Under the pieces are notes generated by a model. It was not told the DNA's origin, searched no databases, and saw only the letters and a program-made list of their open reading frames with translations. From Bacteriovoracaceae bacterium UBA1511 (lineage in GTDB: Bacteria > Bdellovibrionota > Bacteriovoracia > Bacteriovoracales > Bacteriovoracaceae): 32,036 nucleotides of DNA. Positions within the stretch are counted from its first letter, which is position 1. Each line of letters begins with the position of its first letter. Positions 1 through 8,886 of the stretch are shown here, in pieces. Both the position numbers and the translations under genes were made by a program. Location of the stretch: the NCBI GenBank assembly GCA_002323535.1, contig DCQT01000041.1, positions 1 to 32,036 of the forward strand, written 5' to 3'.

Positions 1-2
1 GT

Positions 3-2810
3 GAAAGCTTTCCAGAGCTGATTGATAAAACGGGTAAATACCGAATGGGTGTTAAAATTAAGTATATAGGGCGAGGAGACCTTGTAGGAGAGAGTTTAGT
101 TAGTGGTTGTATTCAAGCAGATGAATTTGAAATTATTCCAACGATAATAAATTCTGTCTCTGAATTACAAGCTTTTTTAAGCGCGGCAAATGTGTCAAAC
201 CTGGAAAATCTTGGCTGGTATGACTACACAAACTCTGAGCCCATATCTTACAAAAGACACTTAAAACTAAATTCAGACCTTGATTTAAGCCAAGGGGATA
301 CAGACTGCGATACCATAAATACTTCTTCAACAAACAATTGGACTCCAGTCCCATATTTTAATGGAACTTTTGATGGAGGAGGAAAAACTATTTGTGGTTT
401 GAATTTAGATCAATCCGAAAACCTCCTTGGCTTCTTTGAGCAATTAGGTAAAAAATCAATTGTTTTTAACCTTCGTTTTATGGGCTCCCTAGTAAGTAAC
501 TCATCTACAAATGTTAATTCTGCAACAGGTATACTTGCTGGTGAGAGTCGTGGAATTATTGAAAGAATATCACTTTCAAATTTTACTGGAGCCACTCCCA
601 TAACTTCTACTGTGATGGGGAATTATAATGTAGGCGGCTTGATTGGTCGATCAAGCGGTGCTCGAGTTAAAAAAGTTGAAAGTTATGCAGATGTTTCTTG
701 TATTGATTCTAATTTGTCCGACTCTATTTATTGCGATGGCCATGGAGAATCTTTTGGTGGAATCGTTGGAATAATTGAACCATCACAAACCATAAATACG
801 AGTGGCTTCGATAATTTAGACTATGTTGATTCATACTCCAGACACGGAGTTGTCTTAAACTCCTTAGTGCATGCTGAGGTAAAAGCAAGGTCGAAGGTTG
901 GTGGTATTGTTGGCTCTAGTGAGGGGCTTGTGATGTACTCATATGTTGCCAATAAAAACGCCAATTCAGGAAGCCCAGGAGGAGGGGTATCGGGTGATGA
1001 TAAAGTCGGAGGCATTGTTGGTGAAATTCAAAATGAGCATAATTATAATTACGGAGTGATGTATTCGGTTGCTGTAACAGATGTATTGGGAAATTCAAAC
1101 ACTGCAGGAGTCGTTGGTTTAGCGAGCACAAATTATGCTGTACATGTTAGTTATCACTCAAGTTCAAATTGCTATAATCATTCTTCCTCAGGAGCTGTTG
1201 CAACTTGCCACTCTAGCTCAAGTATCACCCCAGACTTGTTTAAGAATATGACGACAAGTAATTGCTACAGTACTTTTAAATTCGATTGTGAAGGGACATA
1301 CCAACTCCAAACAGGAATGTATCCATCTTTAAGAATTAATGGAATCGACGGCTTTCCTCTGGGAAGAGGTACTCGAGAAGACCCGATAATAATATCGAAT
1401 CAAAATGATTGGGCACAAATCGCAAATAGTTCGAAATTTAGAAGTTTACATATACATATTTTACCCAAAGATAGCTTTGGTAACCCGGTAGAAAATATAT
1501 TTTTTCAGGATATGAATATTACGGATGACTCAGATCAAACATTCGATTATGGATTAACGTTAAATGGTAGTTCTGGGATATATGATTTCTTTACAGGAAC
1601 TTTAGATGGAAATTACTATAGTTTGATAAACTTAAAGCAATACTCAAATAATCGATATATTGGTTCTATTTTAAATCGTTCTGCAGGTGAGTTTCAAAAT
1701 ATTAAAATAATCGGCAGTTTATTTACCTGCGGTCAAAATGATTTGAGTAACCCTAGTGACGATACAACAAATAATCAAAATGAGTGCGCCGTTGTATCTC
1801 GCTCAAGCACAGGAGGAACCTTTTACAATATTATTTTGGAAAATGTAGAGCTTCGAATAACCAGAGGGTCAGCAGCGTTGTTTTCAGCAAATTCTTATAA
1901 CAATCACTTTGAGAATATATCAATAAAGGACTCAATAATAAAATCTACAACTAGTTCTGGTGGTTATGTAGGGTCTTTGTTAGGAACAGGCACAAATACC
2001 TACATTAAAAATGTACAAGCCCTAAACTTACAAATGGAGAATATGGGAAATTACTCGGGCGGATTAGCTGGTTTTCTACAAAGTAATTATACAAACCCAA
2101 GTTTAATAGAAAACAGCTTTGTTGAGTTAGATTTAATCATTAATCCTCTCGGATGTAGCAGAACCTCATTTGGTGGAATACTAGGCTACGGTTATCTTGG
2201 AACAGTGATAAAGAACAGTCACACAGACGGCCATATAAGGCAGACATCGCCAAATAATTGTGCATCAAACTCATCTGCTCGGTCTACTAGCTTAGGTGGG
2301 ATTTATGGTTACTCAAGGCATTGTTTGTTATTAAATTCTTATAGTTCATTAAATATTAATAAAGGTGATGATGGAAACCCGACACCAGGTGCAGCTGAGT
2401 CAGATAACTGTGCAGGTGCGTCCGGTACTGTGGGAGGAGGACCTGATTTTAAAGTTCAAAATAGTTTTTTTATAGGGTCATTAAATTGTTACTCAAATAT
2501 ATTTGGAATTGGCCAGCATCATACTCCTTTATTAAAAGGCGGGACAGATGTGGACAACAATTATTGGTTCAATGATTCAACAGATAGTGCTACGAATTGT
2601 TTTCCGTCTAACTCTTCTTGTTTGACGAATAATTCATACACATGGACAGATAGTGAGGATGTATTGAATTTTGTTAAAGGCAATTCTAATCCGTCGTTAT
2701 TTGATTCTTTTAACTCTTCAAATCCCTCCTCTGGAGGTTTGGGATGGAACGAGAATATTTGGAATCAAGAGGAAAACTCTTTGCCTAAATTAAAACTATT
2801 TAATCCATAA
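3..2810 (+). CDS. GLUG-repeat surface protein, 5' end outside window
   Basis: Large secreted or surface protein, probably adhesive or structural; no enzymatic motif is visible. The frame is open to the left edge of the window, so the Met codon at 45 is probably internal and the true N-terminus, with any export signal, lies upstream. Counting from that Met, the protein contains two copies of the same architecture. Each opens with a 'GTFDGxGxTI..L' or 'GTLDGNYYSL..L' segment (about residues 107-120 and 520-535). Each is followed by several GLUG-type units of the form hydrophobic-GGIVG-x(5-12)-N/YSY: GGLIG near 197, then further GGIVG/AGVVG units, and later GSLLG, GGLAG, GGILG and GGIYG. This pattern is known from Pfam Glug repeats of bacterial surface beta-helix or adhesin-like proteins. 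Ser, Asn and Cys are abundant, as is usual for exported repeats. The Gfo/Idh gene follows after 58 bp. The exact role is unknown. Confidence 0.85.
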   Translation, partial: ESFPELIDKTGKYRMGVKIKYIGRGDLVGESLVSGCIQADEFEIIPTIINSVSELQAFLSAANVSNLENLGWYDYTNSEPISYKRHLKLNSDLDLSQGDTDCDTINTSSTNNWTPVPYFNGTFDGGGKTICGLNLDQSENLLGFFEQLGKKSIVFNLRFMGSLVSNSSTNVNSATGILAGESRGIIERISLSNFTGATPITSTVMGNYNVGGLIGRSSGARVKKVESYADVSCIDSNLSDSIYCDGHGESFGGIVGIIEPSQTINTSGFDNLDYVDSYSRHGVVLNSLVHAEVKARSKVGGIVGSSEGLVMYSYVANKNANSGSPGGGVSGDDKVGGIVGEIQNEHNYNYGVMYSVAVTDVLGNSNTAGVVGLASTNYAVHVSYHSSSNCYNHSSSGAVATCHSSSSITPDLFKNMTTSNCYSTFKFDCEGTYQLQTGMYPSLRINGIDGFPLGRGTREDPIIISNQNDWAQIANSSKFRSLHIHILPKDSFGNPVENIFFQDMNITDDSDQTFDYGLTLNGSSGIYDFFTGTLDGNYYSLINLKQYSNNRYIGSILNRSAGEFQNIKIIGSLFTCGQNDLSNPSDDTTNNQNECAVVSRSSTGGTFYNIILENVELRITRGSAALFSANSYNNHFENISIKDSIIKSTTSSGGYVGSLLGTGTNTYIKNVQALNLQMENMGNYSGGLAGFLQSNYTNPSLIENSFVELDLIINPLGCSRTSFGGILGYGYLGTVIKNSHTDGHIRQTSPNNCASNSSARSTSLGGIYGYSRHCLLLNSYSSLNINKGDDGNPTPGAAESDNCAGASGTVGGGPDFKVQNSFFIGSLNCYSNIFGIGQHHTPLLKGGTDVDNNYWFNDSTDSATNCFPSNSSCLTNNSYTWTDSEDVLNFVKGNSNPSLFDSFNSSNPSSGGLGWNENIWNQEENSLPKLKLFNP

Positions 2811-2868
2811 AACTAACAGGTCAAGTATTTGAAATAACCACCGATTAGTTTAAGTCGGGAGAATAAAA

Positions 2869-3876
2869 ATGCTCAAAGTTGCTGTAATAGGACATGGTTA
2901 TTGGGGGAAAAACATTGCAAGAAATTTTGCTCAGTCAGAAGACTTCAGTCTAGAGGTTATTTGTGATGTTAGTGAAGAGGCATTAAAAAAAGCTAAGCTG
3001 CTTTATCCGGGTGTAAGGGTGATTAAAGACTATAGGGAAATGCCTGATGACATTGATATAGTGGCACCGATAGTAAAGGTAGACTCACATTTTGAAATCG
3101 CAAACTACTTTTTAGACAAAAAAAAACATGTTCTTTTAACCAAGCCTTTCACAAAAACATATGAACAAGCGCAAAAACTTATTAAAAAAGCTGACAAAAT
3201 GGGGTTAACCGTTTTTGCTGACCATACATTTATTTTTAACCCCGCAGTCAGAAAACTTAAGGAATTATTGCCTAGAGTTGGTGACCCTTACTTGGTTATG
3301 TCCTCTCGCTTAAACTTAGGCTTGTACCAGCCAGATGTTAACGTCATTTATGATCTAATGCCTCATGATATGAGTATCATCCACTATATATTTGATACGA
3401 CTATCGTCGAAGCAAACTCCGCTGCATTTCATGCCTCAGGGTTCCCGCAAGAGGATTTTGCTCAAACCAATATGATTTTTGATAATGGACTTAGGGCATT
3501 TGTCACAGTTAGTTGGTTGTCACCATATAAAATAAGAGATTTTATTATCATCGGTGATAAAGGTATGCTTACCTACGATGATAACCAAGTAGGTGAAAAG
3601 GTTAAATTTTATGATAAAGGTGTTGACGCTATTAAAAAGGCGGGAGCGAATGATCTCGCTTATACTAGTCGTATAAGTTATAGGTCAGGCGATCTCTATG
3701 CACCAGCGATCACAAATACTGAAGCACTAAGCTTTGAGTTTAGTGAGTTTTTAAAATCAATATATGATAAAAAGACGAGAGAGTATTATAACAAGATCAC
3801 TCTACAAACAATGAAGTCTCTTGAAATGGCCGTTGATGCAGTTGATGGGAAAAAAGAGTCAAAAAAAGCTGCTTGA
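2869..3876 (+). CDS. Gfo/Idh/MocA-family NAD(P)-dependent oxidoreductase
   Basis: Predicted cytosolic NAD(P)-dependent dehydrogenase acting on a sugar or cyclitol, 335 residues, a usual length for the family. The N-terminus has the Rossmann glycine loop GHGYWG (residues 8-13) and an acidic residue after beta-2 (CDVSEE, near 33). The family's catalytic-region 'EKP' motif appears as TKP (91-93): the Lys is kept but the usual Glu is Thr. The C-terminal domain has the D-x3-HD pattern (DLMPHD, 162-167) that normally contributes active-site residues. A ribosome binding site (gggag) lies 7 bases before the ATG. The product ends 8 bp from the convergent TIGR03545 gene. Many relatives, such as the WlbA group, modify nucleotide sugars for surface polysaccharides. 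The sequence alone does not fix the substrate, and the neighbouring surface-protein gene is only weak contextual support. Confidence 0.88.
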   Translation: MLKVAVIGHGYWGKNIARNFAQSEDFSLEVICDVSEEALKKAKLLYPGVRVIKDYREMPDDIDIVAPIVKVDSHFEIANYFLDKKKHVLLTKPFTKTYEQAQKLIKKADKMGLTVFADHTFIFNPAVRKLKELLPRVGDPYLVMSSRLNLGLYQPDVNVIYDLMPHDMSIIHYIFDTTIVEANSAAFHASGFPQEDFAQTNMIFDNGLRAFVTVSWLSPYKIRDFIIIGDKGMLTYDDNQVGEKVKFYDKGVDAIKKAGANDLAYTSRISYRSGDLYAPAITNTEALSFEFSEFLKSIYDKKTREYYNKITLQTMKSLEMAVDAVDGKKESKKAA

Positions 3877-3884
3877 AAAAATAA

Positions 3885-5579
3885 TTATATTTTAATCTTT
3901 GGAAGTTTGACTCCAAGCTTCTTTAAAAGGTCTTTTTTTTCAATATTGAGCTTTTGTTCCAACTGCTTACGTTTTTCATTTAATTTTGATTTTATTTTTA
4001 TTTCCGCTTCACGTTTAATTTTTTCCAGAGATTGATTTAAGGAGTATTGAATCTGCCTTGTCAGTGAGTCTCCAAGAGAGGACCTAAAAATAAATTTGTT
4101 TTTTGATTTTTCATTGTAACCAAAACTAGATTGGATAGACTGAATCTTACTCGCTGCTTTATTTAGTGTTTCATTAATGAACCTATTTGAAGACTGATTA
4201 TCAATAGTAAGTAAAGTATCTTGATAGTTATGTGAGTAAAAAACCTCTGTATTATTTGGTACTTTTTGATACTTTAAATCCCAGCTTTCAATGGCTTTTT
4301 CTACTTTTACCGTTAGTTTTTTGTGGCTTAATAATTTAATATTTTTTACTTTATTATTGTTACTTGAAACTTCCAGATCAAACTTAGCTTTATCTAAACT
4401 TAAACGACCGGTTATTTTCCCACTAAGTCTATCTTTGAACTCGAAAGTGCCAGTGCTCTTCTTAATAAATTTGTTATATTGATTAGTCAGATTTTTTAGT
4501 TTCATATTAAAGTTGGAATGCTTGTCTTGTGCCTCAATTTGAATTTTCTTAACTAAAAAGGAGGGAAGGTCACTATCCATCTGAAAGGGAATGGTCTTTC
4601 CTTTTTTGCTGATAATTTCTTCTTTTTTATTTTCAGATTTTTTTGCGCTCTTTTTAGGGAGGTATTTTTTATAATCGTTAATTTGATTCATCCATGGAGA
4701 GATGACGGAGTTTATTTTGTTTTTTGTAAAAGCCTGCACAAGGGAGGCCAGTTTTTCTTCATCAAATAAATTGGAGGTGTTGTTTAAATTTTTCTTAGTT
4801 TCTGACTTTATGCTTCTGATATTTTTTTTAATTTGAGCATATTTTTTATTAATTTTGTTTTTATCACTTTTTATACGCTTTGATATTTTTGAAACTCTCT
4901 TGGAAAACCTTCCTGCTGCTTTTATCTTTTTTATTGGGTTCTTTTCTTTTTTTATCTTTTCATACTCCAAATTGATACTTTTAATATCTTTTTTTAAATA
5001 ATTAAGATTATAGTTTTTTAGTTCATTTATTTGCTGCTCAATTTCTTTAGATTTTTTTTCAATTCCTAGAAAAGAAATATCATTTTTGTTTTTTGTGAAG
5101 CTGATAAAGTCCGTTGTCCCCTCCTTAATCTTTTCGTTAACAATAATGAAAGTGTTATTCTCTTTTTTTTCTGCCGATACTACTGAAGCCTTATTCTTTC
5201 TTTTTTGATCGAAAAAGATTTTTCCCGCGTTGATATCGTCAATAATAATCTTCTTTTTAAGGAACTCTGCAATGTTAATCTGGAACTTTATATTATGAAA
5301 CTCAATTTTATTTAAAGTTAAATCCTTCTGGTTAGAAAAACCTAATCTTTTGATGGTTAAAAAACCGGAACCAAATGATGTTGATAAATTCTCCACGTCT
5401 ACCGTTGATCCGTAAATCGCTTCGGACGTATCTTTAATGGTCTTGGCCAATATAGGGTCAAAGAAAAATTTTACAAAAACCCACACCGATAAAGATACTA
5501 ATGTTAATGGAATCAAAACTGATTTTCTTAAAATCTTGATGCTTTTTTTCTTTTCTTTTTTATCTGTAGAGTCGGTCAT
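3885..5579 (-). CDS. TIGR03545-family membrane-anchored protein
   Basis: Uncharacterised envelope protein. One hydrophobic segment close to the N-terminus (about residues 21-41 from the chosen start) should anchor it in the inner membrane. A 'DPILAKTIKDTSEAIYGSTVDV..L' stretch follows, resembling the start of AsmA-like domains. The middle is a long Lys/Glu-rich, probably coiled-coil region, and the C-terminal part is again mixed and Lys-rich. Assignment rests on this architecture and on its partner immediately upstream: TIGR03545 and TIGR03546 are known as an adjacent pair of unknown function. The start is uncertain. The frame is open to a TTG at 5600, with ATGs at 5588 and 5579; none has a good ribosome binding site. 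I chose the ATG at 5579, which gives a 20-base overlap with the partner gene and suggests translational coupling. AsmA-like lipid or envelope maintenance is a guess. Confidence 0.8.
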   Translation of the reverse strand: MTDSTDKKEKKKSIKILRKSVLIPLTLVSLSVWVFVKFFFDPILAKTIKDTSEAIYGSTVDVENLSTSFGSGFLTIKRLGFSNQKDLTLNKIEFHNIKFQINIAEFLKKKIIIDDINAGKIFFDQKRKNKASVVSAEKKENNTFIIVNEKIKEGTTDFISFTKNKNDISFLGIEKKSKEIEQQINELKNYNLNYLKKDIKSINLEYEKIKKEKNPIKKIKAAGRFSKRVSKISKRIKSDKNKINKKYAQIKKNIRSIKSETKKNLNNTSNLFDEEKLASLVQAFTKNKINSVISPWMNQINDYKKYLPKKSAKKSENKKEEIISKKGKTIPFQMDSDLPSFLVKKIQIEAQDKHSNFNMKLKNLTNQYNKFIKKSTGTFEFKDRLSGKITGRLSLDKAKFDLEVSSNNNKVKNIKLLSHKKLTVKVEKAIESWDLKYQKVPNNTEVFYSHNYQDTLLTIDNQSSNRFINETLNKAASKIQSIQSSFGYNEKSKNKFIFRSSLGDSLTRQIQYSLNQSLEKIKREAEIKIKSKLNEKRKQLEQKLNIEKKDLLKKLGVKLPKIKI

Positions 5580-6084
5580 ACTTTTCATACCATTTAACAA
5601 TGAAACTTGCTTTAATAAATATATAGACTTTTGAATTTTTTATTCTAGAGACTACCTTTTCTTGATATTTTTTTACGCAGTATAATATTATAAAATATAG
5701 AACGGGCAATGATCCTAGATAAAAAACTAAACCACCCATGACAATAGTATTGTTAAAGTTTGTATACGCGATGAGAGGAATATTAATTATCTCTGTGTAA
5801 AATAGTTTGAGACTTTTTATTGTTAAAAAATAGTTTCCAATCAAATGAAAAATACCTGCCATGGGGACAAATAATAATTTGAAAAAAAAGGCACTTGAAA
5901 TTGAAAGAGAAAATTGAACACTAAAGATTATTAGTGATAAAAAAATAAGAAAAAATTGAATTGAAAAAGTTGGTGATAAACCAAGTCCAATCCCTAAAAT
6001 TAAACTCCATGTAATTTGTTTTGGAGATGTATTATCAACAAGTATTTTAATTATACTTAAAAGATTCTTTATTATAATCGTCAT
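5560..6084 (-). CDS. TIGR03546-family small membrane protein (DUF2062-like)
   Basis: Polytopic inner-membrane protein of 174 residues with no assigned biochemical role. Residues about 18-30 carry 'SPKQITWSLILGIGLGLSP', the recognisable signature of the TIGR03546/DUF2062-like group. Roughly four hydrophobic segments follow (about 22-40, 42-70, 78-90 and 112-137), then a basic C-terminal tail. The gene overlaps the start of the TIGR03545 gene, so the two are expected to be co-transcribed and translationally coupled; known members of these two families occur as neighbours. It diverges from the glutathionyl-hydroquinone reductase gene across 81 bp that contain an 18-bp perfect palindrome. No clear ribosome binding site precedes the ATG. 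Family call is good; function is unknown. Confidence 0.82.
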   Translation of the reverse strand: MTIIIKNLLSIIKILVDNTSPKQITWSLILGIGLGLSPTFSIQFFLIFLSLIIFSVQFSLSISSAFFFKLLFVPMAGIFHLIGNYFLTIKSLKLFYTEIINIPLIAYTNFNNTIVMGGLVFYLGSLPVLYFIILYCVKKYQEKVVSRIKNSKVYIFIKASFIVKWYEKYDRLYR

Positions 6085-6104
6085 CTAAATATTTTCTTCT
6101 ACTT

Positions 6105-6122
6105 AGTTTGTAATTACAAACT
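6105..6122. promoter_or_regulatory. 18-bp perfect palindrome, candidate operator
   Basis: AGTTTGTAATTACAAACT is a perfect palindrome without spacer, placed between two divergent genes. It is centred 31 bp from the minus-strand start codon and 52 bp from the plus-strand start codon. Spacer-free palindromes of this size are typical binding sites for dimeric regulators such as MarR or TetR types. The regulator is not visible in the window. The core TTGTAATTACAA is AT-rich, so chance cannot be fully excluded. Confidence 0.55.
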
Positions 6123-6130
6123 TAATTTTA

Positions 6131-6159
6131 TTGGTTTATTTGAAGAAAAAAATTAAAAT
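6131..6159 (+). promoter_or_regulatory. Candidate promoter of the hydroquinone reductase operon (leaderless)
   Basis: A -35-like TTGGTT (6131-6136) lies 17 bp from a -10-like TAAAAT (6154-6159, five of six consensus bases). Transcription would start about 7 bases later, at or next to the A of the ATG at 6166. This agrees with the absence of any ribosome binding site before that ATG and suggests a leaderless message. The palindrome sits just upstream of the -35. Prediction by eye only; the region is AT-rich. Confidence 0.4.
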
Positions 6160-6165
6160 AATCTC

Positions 6166-7080
6166 ATGGGTAGATTAGTTGATGGTAAATGGATAGCAAG
6201 TAGTGTGATAACCAGTGATGACTCTGGTGCATACGATCGTGTTCCAAGAAGTTTCTTAAATATTTTAAGTGATAATGGCACAGAATATAAAGCCGAATTG
6301 GGTAGATATCACCTTTATGTCTCTTTTGCTTGCCCATGGGCTCATCGGACGTTGATTTTTAGAAAATTAAAAAAACTTGAAGATATTGTATCGGTGAGTG
6401 TTGTTCATCCAGATATGATGGATGATGGCTGGGTTTTTGATAGTTCATTTCCAGGTGCTACATCTGATCATATTTTTAATTTTGATTACCTTAGAGAGGT
6501 CTATCAAAAGTCAGACCCCAAAATATCCACAACGGTAACGGTCCCTATATTGTTTGATAAAAAAACAAAAACAATAGTTAATAACGAAAGTAGCCAAATT
6601 ATTCGTATTTTTAATAGCGCGTTTAACCAAATAACGGGGAACAATGAAAACTATTACCCAGATAATTTAACGGCCGAAATCGATCAGGTTAATGATTTCA
6701 TTTATCACAATATAAATAATGGAGTTTACAAAACTGGTTTTTCCAAAAATCAAAAAAATTATGAATTGAATTGTGAAAATTTATTTAATGCTCTAGATAA
6801 ATTAGAGCTAAAATTAGAGAATCAAGATTTTTTAGTAGGTAATCAATTAACAGAAGCTGATATTAGGTTAGTGCCTACTTTGATTAGATTTGATTCAGTC
6901 TACTATATTCATTTCAAATGCTCGAAAAAATTAATTAAGGATTATAAAAACTTATCTCGTTATTTAAATAGTATGTTTAAAATAAGTGCAATCTCTGAAA
7001 CAACCAATATAGATCATATTAAGCGTCATTATTACTTTTCACATAGGGAGCTTAACCCTTATGGTTTAATACCACTCTAA
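6166..7080 (+). CDS. Glutathionyl-hydroquinone reductase (Xi-class GST)
   Basis: Cytosolic Xi-class glutathione transferase (the YqjG/PcpF/ECM4 group), which uses glutathione to reduce glutathionyl-hydroquinones to hydroquinones. Length (304 residues) fits the family. The catalytic motif CPWAHR begins at Cys56 within the family-typical 'GRYHLYVSFACPWAHRT' stretch. The glutathione-binding 'NNESS' is at 139-143. The C-terminus carries the characteristic 'HYYFSH...NPYGLIPL' ending (canonical: NPTGIVPxGP). The helical GST domain, including 'FLVGNQLTEADIRLVPTLIRFD', lies at about 220-245. No ribosome binding site is visible; see the leaderless promoter candidate. The M48 protease gene begins 20 bp downstream, so this is probably the first gene of a five-gene operon. 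Detoxification of quinones or redox damage is the likely job. Confidence 0.93.
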   Translation: MGRLVDGKWIASSVITSDDSGAYDRVPRSFLNILSDNGTEYKAELGRYHLYVSFACPWAHRTLIFRKLKKLEDIVSVSVVHPDMMDDGWVFDSSFPGATSDHIFNFDYLREVYQKSDPKISTTVTVPILFDKKTKTIVNNESSQIIRIFNSAFNQITGNNENYYPDNLTAEIDQVNDFIYHNINNGVYKTGFSKNQKNYELNCENLFNALDKLELKLENQDFLVGNQLTEADIRLVPTLIRFDSVYYIHFKCSKKLIKDYKNLSRYLNSMFKISAISETTNIDHIKRHYYFSHRELNPYGLIPL

Positions 7081-7100
7081 GAAGTATCCAGAGTTAGCTT

Positions 7101-8210
7101 ATGAAAAAAGAAATCATTTTATTTCAAGGTAAAGGAAAAATAGGAACAACTGCTGAATTCCTTGAACATCAAATCAAGCTTCAAACGCCAGAGCGAGAAA
7201 TAAAACTTAACAATAAAGATCTTCAACTTGAGATTGGTGGCAGTAATAATCATCTCCTGTTTTTTAAATCAAAGGACGCAAGTTTTTATCTTACAATCGA
7301 TGGAAGTCTCTTAAAGAATTGTGAAAATATTCTCGTTAAAAATGAGTTAATCAAGTATAAAAAACTTAAAAAAAAGCAGTATGCATTATATGCAGGTGTT
7401 TTTCTTTCCTTATGTCTAATTATTTGGGGAGCAGCATCATCAAGAAGTATATTAACCAAAAAACTTGCTCATTCCGTGCCATTTTCTATTGAAAAAAAAC
7501 TAGGGGATAAACTTTTTGAAATTCAAAAGATTTCACTTAAATTAAACGGTAACTCTGAGGTGTTAAAAATTTTAGCTACTCAAATAGATCGTTTACGACC
7601 TTTCATAGATGAAGAATATCGTGATTTTAATTTTTATGTTTCTAAAGATCCAAATATAAATGCATTTGCTTTCCCTGGAGGAAGTATTGTTTTGAATCAA
7701 GGACTTATATTATCAGCAGACTCATTTGACGAAATTCTCGGTGTGATGGCCCATGAGCTGTCCCATGTAACAAACAGGCATGTAATGCGTGGGGTGATCT
7801 ACAATATTTCTCTTTTTTCAATAGTGAATCTTCTAGTGGGTGATATTTCTGGAATAATTGCTGTTGTTCTTGAAAATGGTGGATCTCTTTTGAGTTTAAA
7901 GTTCTCAAAAGATATGGAAATTGAGGCAGATAAGACAGGAATTAAACTTATGGAAGAAGCCGGCGTAAACCTAAATGGTTTAATTTCTTTCTTAGAAAAG
8001 TTACGTATCGAAGAAAAAAGGATGCTCGAAAAAATTTCTTTAGATGGAGAAGTTGTTGAAAAAATAGCCCCTTTCTTCTCAACGCATCCTGCTACGGAGG
8101 ATCGTATTAAATATTTAAGCGAGCTTATTGATTCTAAAAGAAACTTTGCCGAAGACAGTAATAACCAAGAATTAATGAAACTCAAAAAATTAATTAAGGA
8201 TTCACCGTGA
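7101..8210 (+). CDS. Membrane-anchored M48-family metalloprotease
   Basis: Zinc metallopeptidase of 369 residues. Residues 1-90 form a small beta-rich N-terminal domain, resembling the DUF7092-type domain that precedes some M48 peptidases (tentative). One transmembrane helix (about 93-111) follows, then the peptidase domain. The domain has 'FAFPGGSIVLNQGLI' (188-203), the catalytic HELSH (218-222, two His ligands and the Glu base) and the EIEAD segment (273-277) expected to supply the third zinc ligand. 'STHPATEDRI' near the C-terminus is also typical. These are BepA/LoiP/Oma1-like features, so a role in envelope or membrane protein quality control is plausible. Its TGA overlaps the GTG start of the first AIM24 paralogue, so the products are probably made in concert. 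The ribosome binding site is weak. Confidence 0.92.
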   Translation: MKKEIILFQGKGKIGTTAEFLEHQIKLQTPEREIKLNNKDLQLEIGGSNNHLLFFKSKDASFYLTIDGSLLKNCENILVKNELIKYKKLKKKQYALYAGVFLSLCLIIWGAASSRSILTKKLAHSVPFSIEKKLGDKLFEIQKISLKLNGNSEVLKILATQIDRLRPFIDEEYRDFNFYVSKDPNINAFAFPGGSIVLNQGLILSADSFDEILGVMAHELSHVTNRHVMRGVIYNISLFSIVNLLVGDISGIIAVVLENGGSLLSLKFSKDMEIEADKTGIKLMEEAGVNLNGLISFLEKLRIEEKRMLEKISLDGEVVEKIAPFFSTHPATEDRIKYLSELIDSKRNFAEDSNNQELMKLKKLIKDSP

Positions 8211-8872
8211 AATATGAAATCTTAGGAACCAAAGCTTTTTCCTATATAAAATTTATATTAGGAAATGGGGATGTGATCAGGACAGAGTCTGGTGCAATGG
8301 CCAGTATGGGAAAAGATGTCGAACTTAAAACAAAACTAAATGGGGGATTTTTTTCTGCATTAGTATTGAAATTTTTGGGTAAAGAATCCCTTTTCATCAA
8401 CTCATTTTCAAACGAAACTAATAATACCCAAGAGCTAATTGTTACTCAACCAGTTCCAGGTGAAATAGTGTGCCAAGAAATTCGAGGGGAGACTCTTTAT
8501 TTGCAACCTGGGGCATACATCGCAAGTAGCGAAGGGGTTTTCTTCTCTATTAACTGGGCGGGTTTTTCTAGCTTTTTTGCTGGCGAGGGTCTATTTCGAT
8601 TAAGAGTTAAGGGGAACGGTTTAGTTTTTTTCGGTGCTTATGGCAGCGTTGTGGAAAAAGAGATTAATGGTGAATATATCGTCGATTCTGGTCACTTGCT
8701 CTCTTATCCGCCAGAGATGAAGCTAAGTATAAAACTTTCAGGTGGTATATTCTCCAGTTTCTTTTCAGGGGAGGGACTTGTTTTAAAGTTAACAGGTAAG
8801 GGCAATGTAAAACTTCAAACCAGAAGCTTAGGTGGCGTCGCATCTTGGCTGAACACAAAATTTTTTCGCTAA
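8207..8872 (+). CDS. AIM24/TIGR00266-family protein, paralogue 1
   Basis: First of three tandem paralogues of the AIM24/TIGR00266 family (PF01987), 221 residues, no signal peptide, probably cytoplasmic and membrane-associated. Family marks are 'GDVIRTESGAMASMG' near the N-terminus, repeated 'FFAGEGLF' and 'FFSGEGLVLKL' blocks, 'PGAYIASSEGV' and 'GEYIVDSGHLL'. The biochemical role is not established; the yeast relative is linked to mitochondrial inner-membrane organisation. The start is GTG at 8207, inside the protease stop (GTGA), with AAGGA six bases upstream, which fixes this start. Paralogue 2 begins 14 bp after its stop. It is the only copy with a large 'F/G..FSSFF' hydrophobic loop repeated at both halves and a short C-terminus ending 'NTKFFR'. 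Confidence 0.9.
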   Translation: MKYEILGTKAFSYIKFILGNGDVIRTESGAMASMGKDVELKTKLNGGFFSALVLKFLGKESLFINSFSNETNNTQELIVTQPVPGEIVCQEIRGETLYLQPGAYIASSEGVFFSINWAGFSSFFAGEGLFRLRVKGNGLVFFGAYGSVVEKEINGEYIVDSGHLLSYPPEMKLSIKLSGGIFSSFFSGEGLVLKLTGKGNVKLQTRSLGGVASWLNTKFFR

Positions 8873-8886
8873 GGTCGGAGTAAATT

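Noticed and set aside
7799..8185. 128-residue minus-strand frame inside the M48 protease gene
   Set aside because: It lies fully antisense to a gene with clear catalytic motifs, is Ser/Ile-rich in a way typical of reverse-frame shadows, and has no ribosome binding site or family resemblance.
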